From Lachnospiraceae bacterium (GTDB lineage: Bacteria; Bacillota_A; Clostridia; Lachnospirales; Lachnospiraceae): a DNA stretch of 10,287 nt. Location: NCBI GenBank assembly GCA_017435025.1, contig JAFSFU010000062.1:1-10287 (forward strand). Reading direction: 5' to 3'. The position numbers and the translations under genes are program-made. This document shows, one piece after another, positions 1-5,860 of the stretch (the first letter of the stretch is position 1; each line of letters starts with the position of its first letter). Below the pieces are notes generated by a model. That model searched no databases. It was given only the letters and a program-made list of their open reading frames with translations, and was not told the DNA's origin.

Positions 1-1333
1 CAATGGTATTTTTCAGATTTTCATCTTCTTTTAATTCGGATGCGATCTTCTTTGTACCATGAATGATCGTGGTATGATCGCGTCCGCCCAGTGCTTTACC
101 GATGCTCTGAAGAGATTCTGTTGTCATTTCGCCACAGAGATACATGACGATCTGTCTTGGGAATACCAATTCTTTGCTTCGTTTCTGTCCAATAACATCT
201 AAGGAATTGATACCAAAATGTTCGGATACCACATTGATGATCAGCTGCGGGGTTACTTCTTTCACTGCATTCGGAGAAATCAGATCTTTTAAAGCTTCTT
301 CTGCCAGTTCGATGTTGATCTCTCGGTTGTTCAATTTACTTAACGCAACGATTTTGGTAAGTGCGCCTTCCAGTTCACGGATATTGGATTTTACATTGGA
401 AGCGATATATTTGATCACCTCGTTGTCAATGTTATATCCTTCCAGCTCTTCCTTTTTCCGTAAAATAGCCATTCGGGTTTCATAATCCGGCTGCTGAATA
501 TCAACGGTCAGGCCCCATTCGAATCTGGAACGGAGACGTTCTTCCAGAGTTTCAATTTCTCTCGGAGGACGGTCGGAAGAAATAATGATCTGTTTTTTTG
601 CTTCATAAAGAGCATTGAATGTATGGAAGAATTCTTCCTGTGTACTTTCTTTACCGATGATAAACTGAATATCATCGATTAAGAGGATATCATTATTTCT
701 ATATTTTTCACGGAATTCCGTTGTGGAAATATTATTTTTGTTACGGATCGCATCGATCAGTTCATTTGTGAATTTCTCAGATGTAACATAGAGAATTTTT
801 GCATCCGGGTTATTTTTTAAAACAAAATGTGCAACAGAATGCATCAAATGTGTCTTTCCGAGACCTACGCCTCCGTAAATAAAGAGAGGATTGTAAATTT
901 CACCCGGGGATTCGGCAACTGCAAGGGATGCAGCATGAGCCAGGTTATTATTTTTACCAACGACAAAGGTATCAAAAGTGTAACGGGGATTCAGATTGGC
1001 ATTCTGGATCGCCATCTGACCGACGGTGTTGGTATTATTTTTGATCAGTTTTTTCTCTGCAGGTTCTTCTTTTACCTGATCTTTGAATATAAAATTCAGT
1101 TTGCAGGCAAATCCGGTGACTTCTTCGATGGTATATGTTAATAAAAACTCATATCTTTTTCTTACAAAGTTCGAGAACAGGTCATCCGGCACGAGAATTG
1201 TGAGGATATCTTTATCCACAGAATATGGCTTCAAAGGTAAGAGCCAGGTCTTGTATGAAACATCGGTAATATCGTGATCTTCCTTTAATTTGAGGAGAAT
1301 TTCGTCCCATTTTCCTAAAATTTTATCCAGCAT
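1..1333 (-). CDS. dnaA: Chromosomal replication initiator protein DnaA (3' end cut off by window edge)
   Basis: DnaA is the AAA+ ATPase that binds DnaA boxes at oriC, opens the duplex and loads the replicative helicase; it also represses its own gene. The window holds 444 codons and the reading frame runs off at base 1, so perhaps ten or so C-terminal residues are missing given the usual length near 450. Visible parts: an N-terminal helicase-interaction domain (about residues 1-85), a short linker, Walker A GGVGLGKT at 154-161, Walker B ending in D220-D221 (LLIDD), an AAA+ arginine-rich stretch (ERLRSRFEWGL), and the C-terminal DNA-binding signature GGRDHTTIIHG at 416-426. The ATG at 1333 is preceded on its own strand by AGGAG with a 6-nt spacer. 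A promoter and DnaA boxes lie just upstream, fitting autoregulation. Identification is secure. Confidence 0.98.
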   Translation of the reverse strand, partial: MLDKILGKWDEILLKLKEDHDITDVSYKTWLLPLKPYSVDKDILTILVPDDLFSNFVRKRYEFLLTYTIEEVTGFACKLNFIFKDQVKEEPAEKKLIKNNTNTVGQMAIQNANLNPRYTFDTFVVGKNNNLAHAASLAVAESPGEIYNPLFIYGGVGLGKTHLMHSVAHFVLKNNPDAKILYVTSEKFTNELIDAIRNKNNISTTEFREKYRNNDILLIDDIQFIIGKESTQEEFFHTFNALYEAKKQIIISSDRPPREIETLEERLRSRFEWGLTVDIQQPDYETRMAILRKKEELEGYNIDNEVIKYIASNVKSNIRELEGALTKIVALSKLNNREINIELAEEALKDLISPNAVKEVTPQLIINVVSEHFGINSLDVIGQKRSKELVFPRQIVMYLCGEMTTESLQSIGKALGGRDHTTIIHGTKKIASELKEDENLKNTI

Positions 1334-1349
1334 ATTTTACTCCTAAACA

Positions 1350-1380
1350 TGTGTATAACCATGTGCATAAATGTGGATAA
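1350..1380 (-). promoter_or_regulatory. DnaA box cluster in the dnaA leader (three sites)
   Basis: Three tandem 9-mers lie at 1350-1358 (TGTGTATAA), 1362-1370 (TGTGCATAA) and 1372-1380 (TGTGGATAA). All three fit the complement of TTWTNCACA and share one orientation. They fall between the predicted dnaA start of transcription (about 1418) and the dnaA start codon, so DnaA bound here could both act in the origin and block its own gene. Confidence 0.85.
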
Positions 1381-1424
1381 ATTCCCGTTCCGTCCACAAA
1401 CGCACATAAACCCAATCTAATATC

Positions 1425-1453
1425 ATTTTACCTTAAAATCATCGGATTTTCAA
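1425..1453 (-). promoter_or_regulatory. Predicted dnaA promoter
   Basis: Read on the minus strand, a -35 box TTGAAA (1448-1453) is followed after 17 bases by a -10 box TAAAAT (1425-1430). This fits a housekeeping sigma factor with one mismatch in the -10. Transcription should start near 1418, giving a leader of about 85 nt that contains the three DnaA boxes at 1350-1380. Confidence 0.7.
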
Positions 1454-1486
1454 CGAAAATATTGAATTCCACAGGTTTTCCCGCAG

Positions 1487-1530
1487 TTATCCATAGACTT
1501 ATCCACAACTTATCCACATTTTGGGGATAA
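1487..1530 (+). promoter_or_regulatory. DnaA box cluster on the far side of the origin region
   Basis: Two perfect TTATCCACA boxes lie at 1499-1507 and 1510-1518, only 2 nt apart. They are flanked by a weaker TTATCCATA at 1487-1495 and by TGGGGATAA at 1522-1530, a one-mismatch site in the other orientation. The strong pair is oriented opposite to the cluster at 1350-1380, so the two groups face each other across the AT-rich middle. A further TTWTNCACA match on the minus strand (TTTTCCACA) sits at 1602-1610, just after the hydrolase stop codon. Confidence 0.85.
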
Positions 1531-1563
1531 AATTATGTAAATCACAAGATAAAGGAAAAGATA

Positions 1564-1596
1564 TGCGATCATCCCTCATTTTGAGTTTTGATCGCA
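1564..1596 (-). terminator. Rho-independent terminator of the M20 hydrolase gene
   Basis: On the minus strand, starting 17 nt after the hydrolase stop codon, the arms TGCGATCA (1589-1596 and 1564-1571) form an 8-bp stem. A 3x3 internal mismatch separates it from an inner 4-bp stem (CTCA 1575-1578 with TGAG 1582-1585). A U-rich run (TATCTTTTCCTTT) follows. It would stop hydrolase transcripts before they enter the origin and dnaA. Confidence 0.75.
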
Positions 1597-1612
1597 CATC
1601 TTGTGGAAAAGT

Positions 1613-2848
1613 TTAGTTATGATCTAATTTTTTTATGGTCTCATATAAAATCTGAGCACCTTTTGCAACATAGGAATAATCGGTCCATTCATCTTTGCAG
1701 TGTGTGAGACCAAGGTGACTTGGAAGAAATAACATGGCTGTTGGCCAGTACATACCAAATACCATAGCATCATGTCCCGGTCTGGATTCCATATGCATAA
1801 ATTTTAAATCCGATTCTTTTAATGAATCTTCCAGAGCTTGTAAAACAGCTTCGGAATTTTGGATGGGTGGTGTTTCTGTGTAAAGTTCCAAATCTATTTT
1901 AACACCATATTCTTTTTCAATCAATGAGATTTCCAGTTCCATTTGTTTAGAAATCTGATCGAAAACATCCATATGACCGGTTCTAAAATCCAAAGTAAAG
2001 CGTGCTTCGCTGGGAATCACATTGATTTCATTTGGTATTAAGGAAATACGTCCTACAGTCAGAGATGCTTTTCCTTCTATATTATAAGTAATATAATCAG
2101 CCATATGAGAGAGGAATTTGGATGATGCATGCATCGGATCATGACGTTCATCCATCGGAGTGGAAGAGTGATCGCTGATTCCATGAACAGTAACATTGTA
2201 CCATCGGCATCCCCAGATGCGATCTACGATTCCCATATCCAATCCTGCTTTTTCCAGTCTGGAATTTTGTTCAATATGAACTTCTAAAAATGCTTTTATA
2301 TTTTCATTGCGTCGACATACGGTAGAAAGATCCGGAGTGATACCATAATCGGAAATTGCCTGGCGGAGAGTGATACCATCCTGATCCAGCTGATTGAGAT
2401 CTTCATCATGGTTGATTCCCATGATGAACTTGCTTCCGCCAAGATTTTTGAAACGGGATCCTTCTTCCATGATCGTTGCAACGACTTCATAATCACCTTC
2501 CAATTGGTCATTGTTTTCTTTCATCAGGCGGGCCGCTTCCAGTGCACAGATAATACCTGCCTGTCCATCAAAATAACCGCCGCATCCGACGGTATCCAGA
2601 TGAGATCCGCTGATGATTTTTGGTGCATTTAAATTTTTTCCATGAAGGACACCAAAGATATTTCCAACAGAATCTTCATAAGTTTCCAGTCCTGCATCCT
2701 GCATGATCTGAATCAGGTAATCTGCAGCCTGACGATAAGATGGCGTATAGGAATAACGGGTGGTTCCGCCGGCGCAGGGAGCTGTCATATCCCGGATTGT
2801 TTCAAGATTTTCGCGTATTCTATTAATATTTGCATGTTTCATCATCAT
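1613..2848 (-). CDS. M20-family Zn-dependent amidohydrolase (N-carbamoyl-amino-acid hydrolase / allantoate amidohydrolase type)
   Basis: This 411-residue protein belongs to the M20 family branch that cleaves ureido or carbamoyl groups (AllC, beta-ureidopropionase, N-carbamoyl-L-amino-acid hydrolase). These are cytosolic dimers with two metals that release ammonia and CO2 from purine, pyrimidine or hydantoin breakdown products. The expected metal ligands are present: His83 in GSHLDTV, Asp94 in GGYFDG, Glu128-Glu129 in EEGSRF, His191 in EVHIEQ and His383 in LGLTHCKDEWT. The dimerisation-domain motif DHSSTPMDERHDP lies at 226-238, and GHDAM at 358-362. No signal peptide is seen. There are three consecutive ATG codons; I take the first, because AAAGGAG lies 6 nt upstream. 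The gene has its own promoter and terminator and no catabolic neighbours, so its substrate cannot be named. It lies between oriC and rpmH, an unusual place for this family. Confidence 0.9.
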   Translation of the reverse strand: MMMKHANINRIRENLETIRDMTAPCAGGTTRYSYTPSYRQAADYLIQIMQDAGLETYEDSVGNIFGVLHGKNLNAPKIISGSHLDTVGCGGYFDGQAGIICALEAARLMKENNDQLEGDYEVVATIMEEGSRFKNLGGSKFIMGINHDEDLNQLDQDGITLRQAISDYGITPDLSTVCRRNENIKAFLEVHIEQNSRLEKAGLDMGIVDRIWGCRWYNVTVHGISDHSSTPMDERHDPMHASSKFLSHMADYITYNIEGKASLTVGRISLIPNEINVIPSEARFTLDFRTGHMDVFDQISKQMELEISLIEKEYGVKIDLELYTETPPIQNSEAVLQALEDSLKESDLKFMHMESRPGHDAMVFGMYWPTAMLFLPSHLGLTHCKDEWTDYSYVAKGAQILYETIKKLDHN

Positions 2849-2885
2849 GGAAAACTCCTTTCAAAATCTATATCTTGTAGATTCT

Positions 2886-2914
2886 ATTTTATAGAAACGC
2901 TATATGTTTTTCAA
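2886..2914 (-). promoter_or_regulatory. Predicted promoter of the M20 hydrolase gene
   Basis: On the minus strand, TTGAAA (2909-2914) is followed after 17 bases by TAAAAT (2886-2891). The hexamers and spacing are the same as in the predicted dnaA promoter. Transcription would start near 2879, giving a leader of about 30 nt with the ribosome binding site AAAGGAG. Confidence 0.65.
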
Positions 2915-2923
2915 CGTATTTAA

Positions 2924-2939
2924 AAGGAAATTTTTCCTT
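2924..2939. repeat. Perfect palindrome between the divergent promoters
   Basis: AAGGAAA (2924-2930) and TTTCCTT (2933-2939) are perfect inverted arms separated by TT. The site lies in the gap between the -35 boxes of the hydrolase (2909-2914) and rpmH (2960-2965) promoters, where a shared operator would sit. No regulator gene is nearby, and AT-rich DNA gives such arms by chance now and then, so a regulatory role is only inferred. Confidence 0.5.
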
Positions 2940-2959
2940 ATTTTTTTGAAAATTAACAC

Positions 2960-2988
2960 TTGACGAAGAACAATTCCTTCTATATAAT
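2960..2988 (+). promoter_or_regulatory. Strong promoter of the rpmH-rnpA-yidD-yidC-jag operon
   Basis: TTGACG (2960-2965) is followed by a 17-nt spacer and a perfect TATAAT (2983-2988). This is close to the housekeeping sigma consensus and fits the high demand for ribosomal protein L34. The transcript should start near 2995, giving a leader of about 74 nt before rpmH. Confidence 0.85.
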
Positions 2989-3004
2989 TGAAACGATGTT
3001 TCAA
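2988..3004. promoter_or_regulatory. Palindrome over the rpmH transcription start (operator candidate)
   Basis: TTGAAACGATGTTTCAA is an inverted repeat with perfect 7-bp arms and a 3-bp centre. It begins on the last base of the -10 box and is centred on the predicted start point near 2995. Only about half of it would be transcribed, so it fits a DNA operator better than an RNA hairpin. The binding protein is unknown. Confidence 0.5.
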
Positions 3005-3068
3005 CATATTTAGTTTATCATAGTACACAAATGGTACTTAATTTATAGTAAGAGGAGGTGCCGCGTTT

Positions 3069-3203
3069 ATGAAGATGACATTTCAGCCGAAGAATACTCA
3101 GAGAAAAAGAGTTCATGGTTTCAGAGCAAGAATGGCTACAGCAGGTGGTAGAAAAGTATTAGCTGCTAGAAGAGCAAAAGGTAGAGCTAGATTATCCGCT
3201 TAA
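3069..3203 (+). CDS. rpmH: 50S ribosomal protein L34
   Basis: L34 is a small, very basic protein of the large ribosomal subunit. The frame gives 44 residues, the normal size, beginning [13 protein letters not shown] and carrying the family signatures HGFRARM (16-22), [10 protein letters not shown] (26-35) and a basic C-terminus ending RLSA. An AGGAGG ribosome binding site lies at 3053-3058, 10 nt before the ATG. It is the first gene of the plus-strand operon, behind a strong promoter and followed by a partial terminator, which would let L34 be made in excess over the downstream genes. The rpmH-rnpA pairing beside dnaA is conserved across many bacteria. Confidence 0.97.
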   Translation: MKMTFQPKNTQRKRVHGFRARMATAGGRKVLAARRAKGRARLSA

Positions 3204-3210
3204 TGAATCC

Positions 3211-3270
3211 AAGAGAGTATCCGGAAGTTTGCTTTTTGAGGAAAACTTTTGGATGCTCTTTTTTTATTTT
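3211..3270 (+). terminator. Attenuator-like terminator between rpmH and rnpA
   Basis: A long stem pairs AAGAG (3211-3215) with CTCTT (3256-3260), ATCC with GGAT, two G-U pairs, and AAGTTT with AAACTT. A T-rich run with one A (about 3259-3271) follows. No obvious new promoter is seen before rnpA, so some transcripts probably read through. This would set L34 mRNA well above that of rnpA and the genes behind it. Confidence 0.8.
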
Positions 3271-3281
3271 TAGGAGTTTGA

Positions 3282-3626
3282 ATGAAAAGATTCCATTCAT
3301 TAAAAAAGAACAGTGAATTTCAGGCGGTTTACCGCATGGGAAAATCGTATGCAAACAAGTATCTTGTGATGTATGTGCTTGATACGGAAAAGCACGGAAA
3401 CAGAATTGGTATTTCAGCCAGCAAAAAATTTGGCAACAGTGTGGAACGACATCGTTTTGCCAGACTGGTGAGAGAATGTTTCCGTTTAAACGAAAATATG
3501 TTGGTAGATGGAAAAGACATCGTAGTTGTCGCGAGAGTTGCGGCAAAGGATAAAAATTTCGACAAAATTGAAAGTGCATTTTTGCATTTGTGCGGACTGC
3601 ATAACATATTAAAAGAATCGAAGTGA
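3282..3626 (+). CDS. rnpA: Ribonuclease P protein component
   Basis: RnpA is the basic protein partner of RNase P RNA in 5' maturation of tRNA precursors. The frame gives 114 residues, normal for the family, starting [17 protein letters not shown]. The RNA-binding RNR helix is [15 protein letters not shown] at 51-65; in many species this reads xRNRxKRxxR, so here the Asn is a His and the following Lys is an Ala. AGGAG at 3272-3276 is 5 nt before the ATG. The stop codon lies directly beside or within the start region of yidD, indicating translation coupling. The gene shares the operon with rpmH, as in many bacteria. Confidence 0.96.
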   Translation: MKRFHSLKKNSEFQAVYRMGKSYANKYLVMYVLDTEKHGNRIGISASKKFGNSVERHRFARLVRECFRLNENMLVDGKDIVVVARVAAKDKNFDKIESAFLHLCGLHNILKESK

Positions 3627-3634
3627 GTGGTTTT

Positions 3635-3844
3635 ATGAAAAAGGTATTGATCGGATTGGTGAAATTTTATCAACGATTTATTTCACCATGTACGGGCCCT
3701 CACTGTATTTATACACCGACGTGTTCCCAGTACGCCCTGGAGGCACTTCAAAAGTACGGTGCTATAAAAGGTACTTATCTTGCTTGTAAGCGGATACTCC
3801 GTTGCCATCCGTTTGCAAAAGGCGGTTATGATCCAGTTCCGTAA
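3635..3844 (+). CDS. yidD: Membrane protein insertion efficiency factor YidD
   Basis: YidD is a small, membrane-peripheral protein with an N-terminal amphipathic helix that helps YidC-dependent insertion. From the ATG at 3635 it has 69 residues, beginning [18 protein letters not shown] as usual for the family. It has the conserved PTCSQYA (28-34), cysteines at 19, 24, 30, 51 and 57, and the C-terminal signature [17 protein letters not shown] (53-69). A GTG at 3623, four residues further upstream, overlaps the rnpA stop as GTGA and is a real alternative start (73 residues). Neither start has a strong ribosome binding site; I prefer the ATG for its family-like N-terminus. The gene is followed 17 nt later by yidC, its functional partner. 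Confidence 0.93.
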   Translation: MKKVLIGLVKFYQRFISPCTGPHCIYTPTCSQYALEALQKYGAIKGTYLACKRILRCHPFAKGGYDPVP

Positions 3845-3861
3845 ACCAGGAGGTTACAACT

Positions 3862-5109
3862 ATGTTTTTAACACAAAGCGGTGGCATTCTCGGCCCAATC
3901 GCAGCCGTCCTTGGTATTATCATGGACGTTCTCTTTAAGATCACAGGTCAGTTTGGTATTTTCAACGTAGGTCTGTGTATTATTTTGTTCACAATCGTTA
4001 TGAAGATGTTAATGCTTCCATTAACGATCAAACAGCAGAAAACAACAAAACTCATGAGCGTTATGAACCCGGAAATTCAGGCCATTCAGGCAAAATATAA
4101 GGGTAAAACAGACAATGAGTCTATGCAGCGCCAGAATGTAGAAATTCAGGCGGTATATGAAAAATACGGTACAAGCATGACAGGCGGATGTCTGCCGATG
4201 TTAATCCAGTTACCGATTCTTTTCGCTCTTTACCGTGTAATTTACAATATTCCGGCTTACGTATCTTCTGTAAGAGTATATTTTGATAATGTAGTAAATG
4301 GCATTATGAGCCAGGCAGGCTACATTGAAAAATTACAGGGTATTACCGACGTTGCAAAAGCAACAGGCGGTGTAGCACTGGAAAAATATGATTTTGCAAG
4401 TGCAGATAAATTAGTAGACATGCTTTATAAGTTCTCCACAGCACAGTGGGCAGAACTTGAGAATGTTTTCCCGGCAATTTCCACAGTGATCGCTGAAAAT
4501 GCGGAGATTATTGAAGGTATGAACTCCTTCCTTGGTTTAAACATGGCAAATGCTCCGGGATGGACTCCGTCCATCGCATGGATCATTCCGATCCTTGCTG
4601 CATTCTCCCAGTGGATCAGTGTTAAGATCATGCAGGGTAAGCAGCCGGCAGTAGATCCGGATAACCCAACTGCACAGTCCATGAAGATGATGAATACAAC
4701 CATGCCGCTCATGTCCGCATTTATCTGTGTGACTATGCCGATCGGTCTTGGCATTTACTGGATCGCAACCAGCGTGGTTCAGATCATCCAGCAGTTATTT
4801 GTTAACGCTTATATGGATAAAGTTGATATTGATGAAATGATCCAGAAGAATCTGGAAAAAGTTAATAAAAAACGTGCAAAACAGGGACTTGCTCCGGCTA
4901 AGATTTCTCAGAATGCATCCACTTCCTTAAAGCAGATTCAGGCAGAACAGGCAAAAGAGGAAGCAAAGCAGGCGGCAAGAAGAGAAAAAACTGCAAAGCA
5001 GATTGAAGAGTCCAAGAAGTTATACGAAAATGATCCGAAACCGGGCAGTCTGGCATCCAAGGCCGCTATGGTACAGAAGTACAATGACGCCCATGAGAAA
5101 CGCAAATAG
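3862..5109 (+). CDS. yidC: Membrane protein insertase YidC/Oxa1 family (SpoIIIJ-like)
   Basis: YidC inserts and folds membrane proteins, alone or with Sec. The frame gives 415 residues; AGGAGG at 3848-3853 is 8 nt upstream. Hydrophobic segments fall at about 8-27, 35-55, 110-130, 237-256 and 283-312. The core motif of the second is CIILFTIVMKMLMLPLTIKQ, followed by GGCLPMLIQLPILFALYR (108-125) and the final MPIGLGIYW (292-300). The essential groove Arg of SpoIIIJ-type proteins appears to be Lys48 here. No lipobox cysteine is seen at the N-terminus, unlike Bacillus SpoIIIJ. A long hydrophilic loop (about 131-236) and a charged, coiled-coil-like tail (about 318-415, rich in Lys, Glu and Ala) explain why it is longer than the usual 250-300 residues in Gram-positives. 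Confidence 0.96.
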   Translation: MFLTQSGGILGPIAAVLGIIMDVLFKITGQFGIFNVGLCIILFTIVMKMLMLPLTIKQQKTTKLMSVMNPEIQAIQAKYKGKTDNESMQRQNVEIQAVYEKYGTSMTGGCLPMLIQLPILFALYRVIYNIPAYVSSVRVYFDNVVNGIMSQAGYIEKLQGITDVAKATGGVALEKYDFASADKLVDMLYKFSTAQWAELENVFPAISTVIAENAEIIEGMNSFLGLNMANAPGWTPSIAWIIPILAAFSQWISVKIMQGKQPAVDPDNPTAQSMKMMNTTMPLMSAFICVTMPIGLGIYWIATSVVQIIQQLFVNAYMDKVDIDEMIQKNLEKVNKKRAKQGLAPAKISQNASTSLKQIQAEQAKEEAKQAARREKTAKQIEESKKLYENDPKPGSLASKAAMVQKYNDAHEKRK

Positions 5110-5118
5110 GGGGCAGCT

Positions 5119-5814
5119 ATGATGGATATGATTACTGTAACTGCGAAAACTGTGAATGATGCGATCACACAGGCATCTTTACAGCTTGGTGTAAGCAGCG
5201 ACAGACTTCAGTATGAAGTAATTGAAAAAGGAAGTGCAGGTATTCTTGGCGGACTGATCGGTGCAAAACCGGCAGTGATCCGCGCAAAAAAAATTGAAAC
5301 AATCGATGATAAGGCAACGGATTTCTTAAAAGATGTATTCGGCGCTATGGGCCTTAGCGTTGATGTTGATGTAAAAATGAATGAGGAAGAAAAAGAGATG
5401 GAGATTAATCTTTCCGGTGATGAGATGGGTATTCTCATCGGTAAGAGAGGTCAGACTCTTGATTCCCTTCAGTATCTGGTAAGTCTTGTGGTAAATAAAG
5501 AGTCTGAGGATTACTTAAGAGTAAAACTTGACACAGAGAATTACCGTGAGAGAAGAAAAGAAACTCTCGAAACACTGGCTAAGAACATCGCTTACAAGGT
5601 AAAGAGAACAAGACGTTCTGTATCTTTAGAGCCGATGAATCCGTACGAGAGAAGAATCATCCATTCTGCACTTCAGAATGACAAATATGTATTCACAAGA
5701 AGTGAAGGTGAAGAGCCGTTCCGTCATGTTGTGATCGCTCTTAAGAGAGAGGAACGCAGCGAGCGCAGAAGACCGAGAAACAACAGAAGAGAATTCGATA
5801 GAAATCACGAATAA
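5119..5814 (+). CDS. jag: RNA-binding protein Jag / KhpB (SpoIIIJ-associated)
   Basis: Jag/KhpB is a cytosolic RNA-binding protein, usually encoded next to yidC; in streptococci it works with KhpA and affects cell elongation. The 231 residues show the three family parts. A Jag N-terminal domain spans about 5-57 (GSAGILGGLIGAKPA at 38-52). A KH domain has the GxxG loop as GKRG at 108-111 within GILIGKRGQTLDSLQYL. An R3H domain has R178 and H182 in NPYERRIIHSALQ. The tail (210-231) is strongly basic (RREERS-type repeats of Arg and Glu). A G-rich Shine-Dalgarno (5109-5113) lies 5 nt before the first ATG; ATGs at 5122 and 5128 are weaker alternatives. It is the last gene before a strong terminator. 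Confidence 0.95.
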   Translation: MMDMITVTAKTVNDAITQASLQLGVSSDRLQYEVIEKGSAGILGGLIGAKPAVIRAKKIETIDDKATDFLKDVFGAMGLSVDVDVKMNEEEKEMEINLSGDEMGILIGKRGQTLDSLQYLVSLVVNKESEDYLRVKLDTENYRERRKETLETLAKNIAYKVKRTRRSVSLEPMNPYERRIIHSALQNDKYVFTRSEGEEPFRHVVIALKREERSERRRPRNNRREFDRNHE

Positions 5815-5827
5815 GTTGGATACAATC

Positions 5828-5860
5828 AGGGGTTGCCGTAGGCAGCCCCTTTGTGTTATT
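5828..5860 (+). terminator. Rho-independent terminator after jag
   Basis: GGGGTTGCC (5829-5837) pairs over all nine positions, one a G-U, with GGCAGCCCC (5841-5849) around a GTA loop. The outer A-T pair and a TTTGTGTTATT tail follow. It closes the rpmH-jag operon, so mnmE should have its own promoter or depend on readthrough; a TATAAA at 5863-5868 is a possible -10, but I see no matching -35. Confidence 0.88.

Larger units (their letters stand above)
1334..1612. other. Probable oriC (dnaA-upstream part)
   Basis: This non-coding stretch upstream of dnaA has at least six sites matching, or one base off, the DnaA box TTWTNCACA. The left group points one way (TGTGNATAA) and the right group the other (TTATCCACA), with AT-rich DNA between them (about 1400-1470). 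In Firmicutes the origin normally sits beside dnaA and is often split into parts upstream and downstream of the gene; the downstream part (dnaA-dnaN) is outside this window. Where the duplex first unwinds cannot be read from this sequence: I do not see a clear run of DnaA-trio motifs next to a box. Confidence 0.85.
2882..3012. repeat. Imperfect direct repeat covering both divergent promoters
   Basis: A unit at 2882-2922 (41 bp) recurs at 2978-3012 (35 bp). Both begin TTCTAT, share GAAACG (2894-2899 and 2990-2995) and end in TTTCAAC(G/A)TATTTA (2909-2922 and 2999-3012, 13 of 14 identical). They differ mainly by a 4-nt and a 2-nt gap in the middle. Unit 1 contains the whole hydrolase core promoter; unit 2 contains the -10 and start point of rpmH. 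It may be a duplicated promoter segment or two sites for one regulator. Confidence 0.65.

Noticed and set aside
827..1141. Plus-strand open frame of 104 codons opposite dnaA
   Set aside because: It lies fully antisense to the well-supported DnaA frame, and it has no recognisable domain or ribosome binding site. The same holds for the other long antisense frames opposite dnaA, rnpA, yidC, jag, mnmE, mnmG and rsmG.
1519..1563. Possible DnaA-trio or unwinding element next to the strong DnaA box pair
   Set aside because: The stretch is AT-rich, but I could not find a clear run of trio motifs at a fixed distance from a box, so I do not call it.
3187..3579. Minus-strand 130-codon frame opposite rpmH end and rnpA
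   Set aside because: It runs antisense through the rpmH terminator and rnpA, and its composition is that of a reverse-complement shadow.
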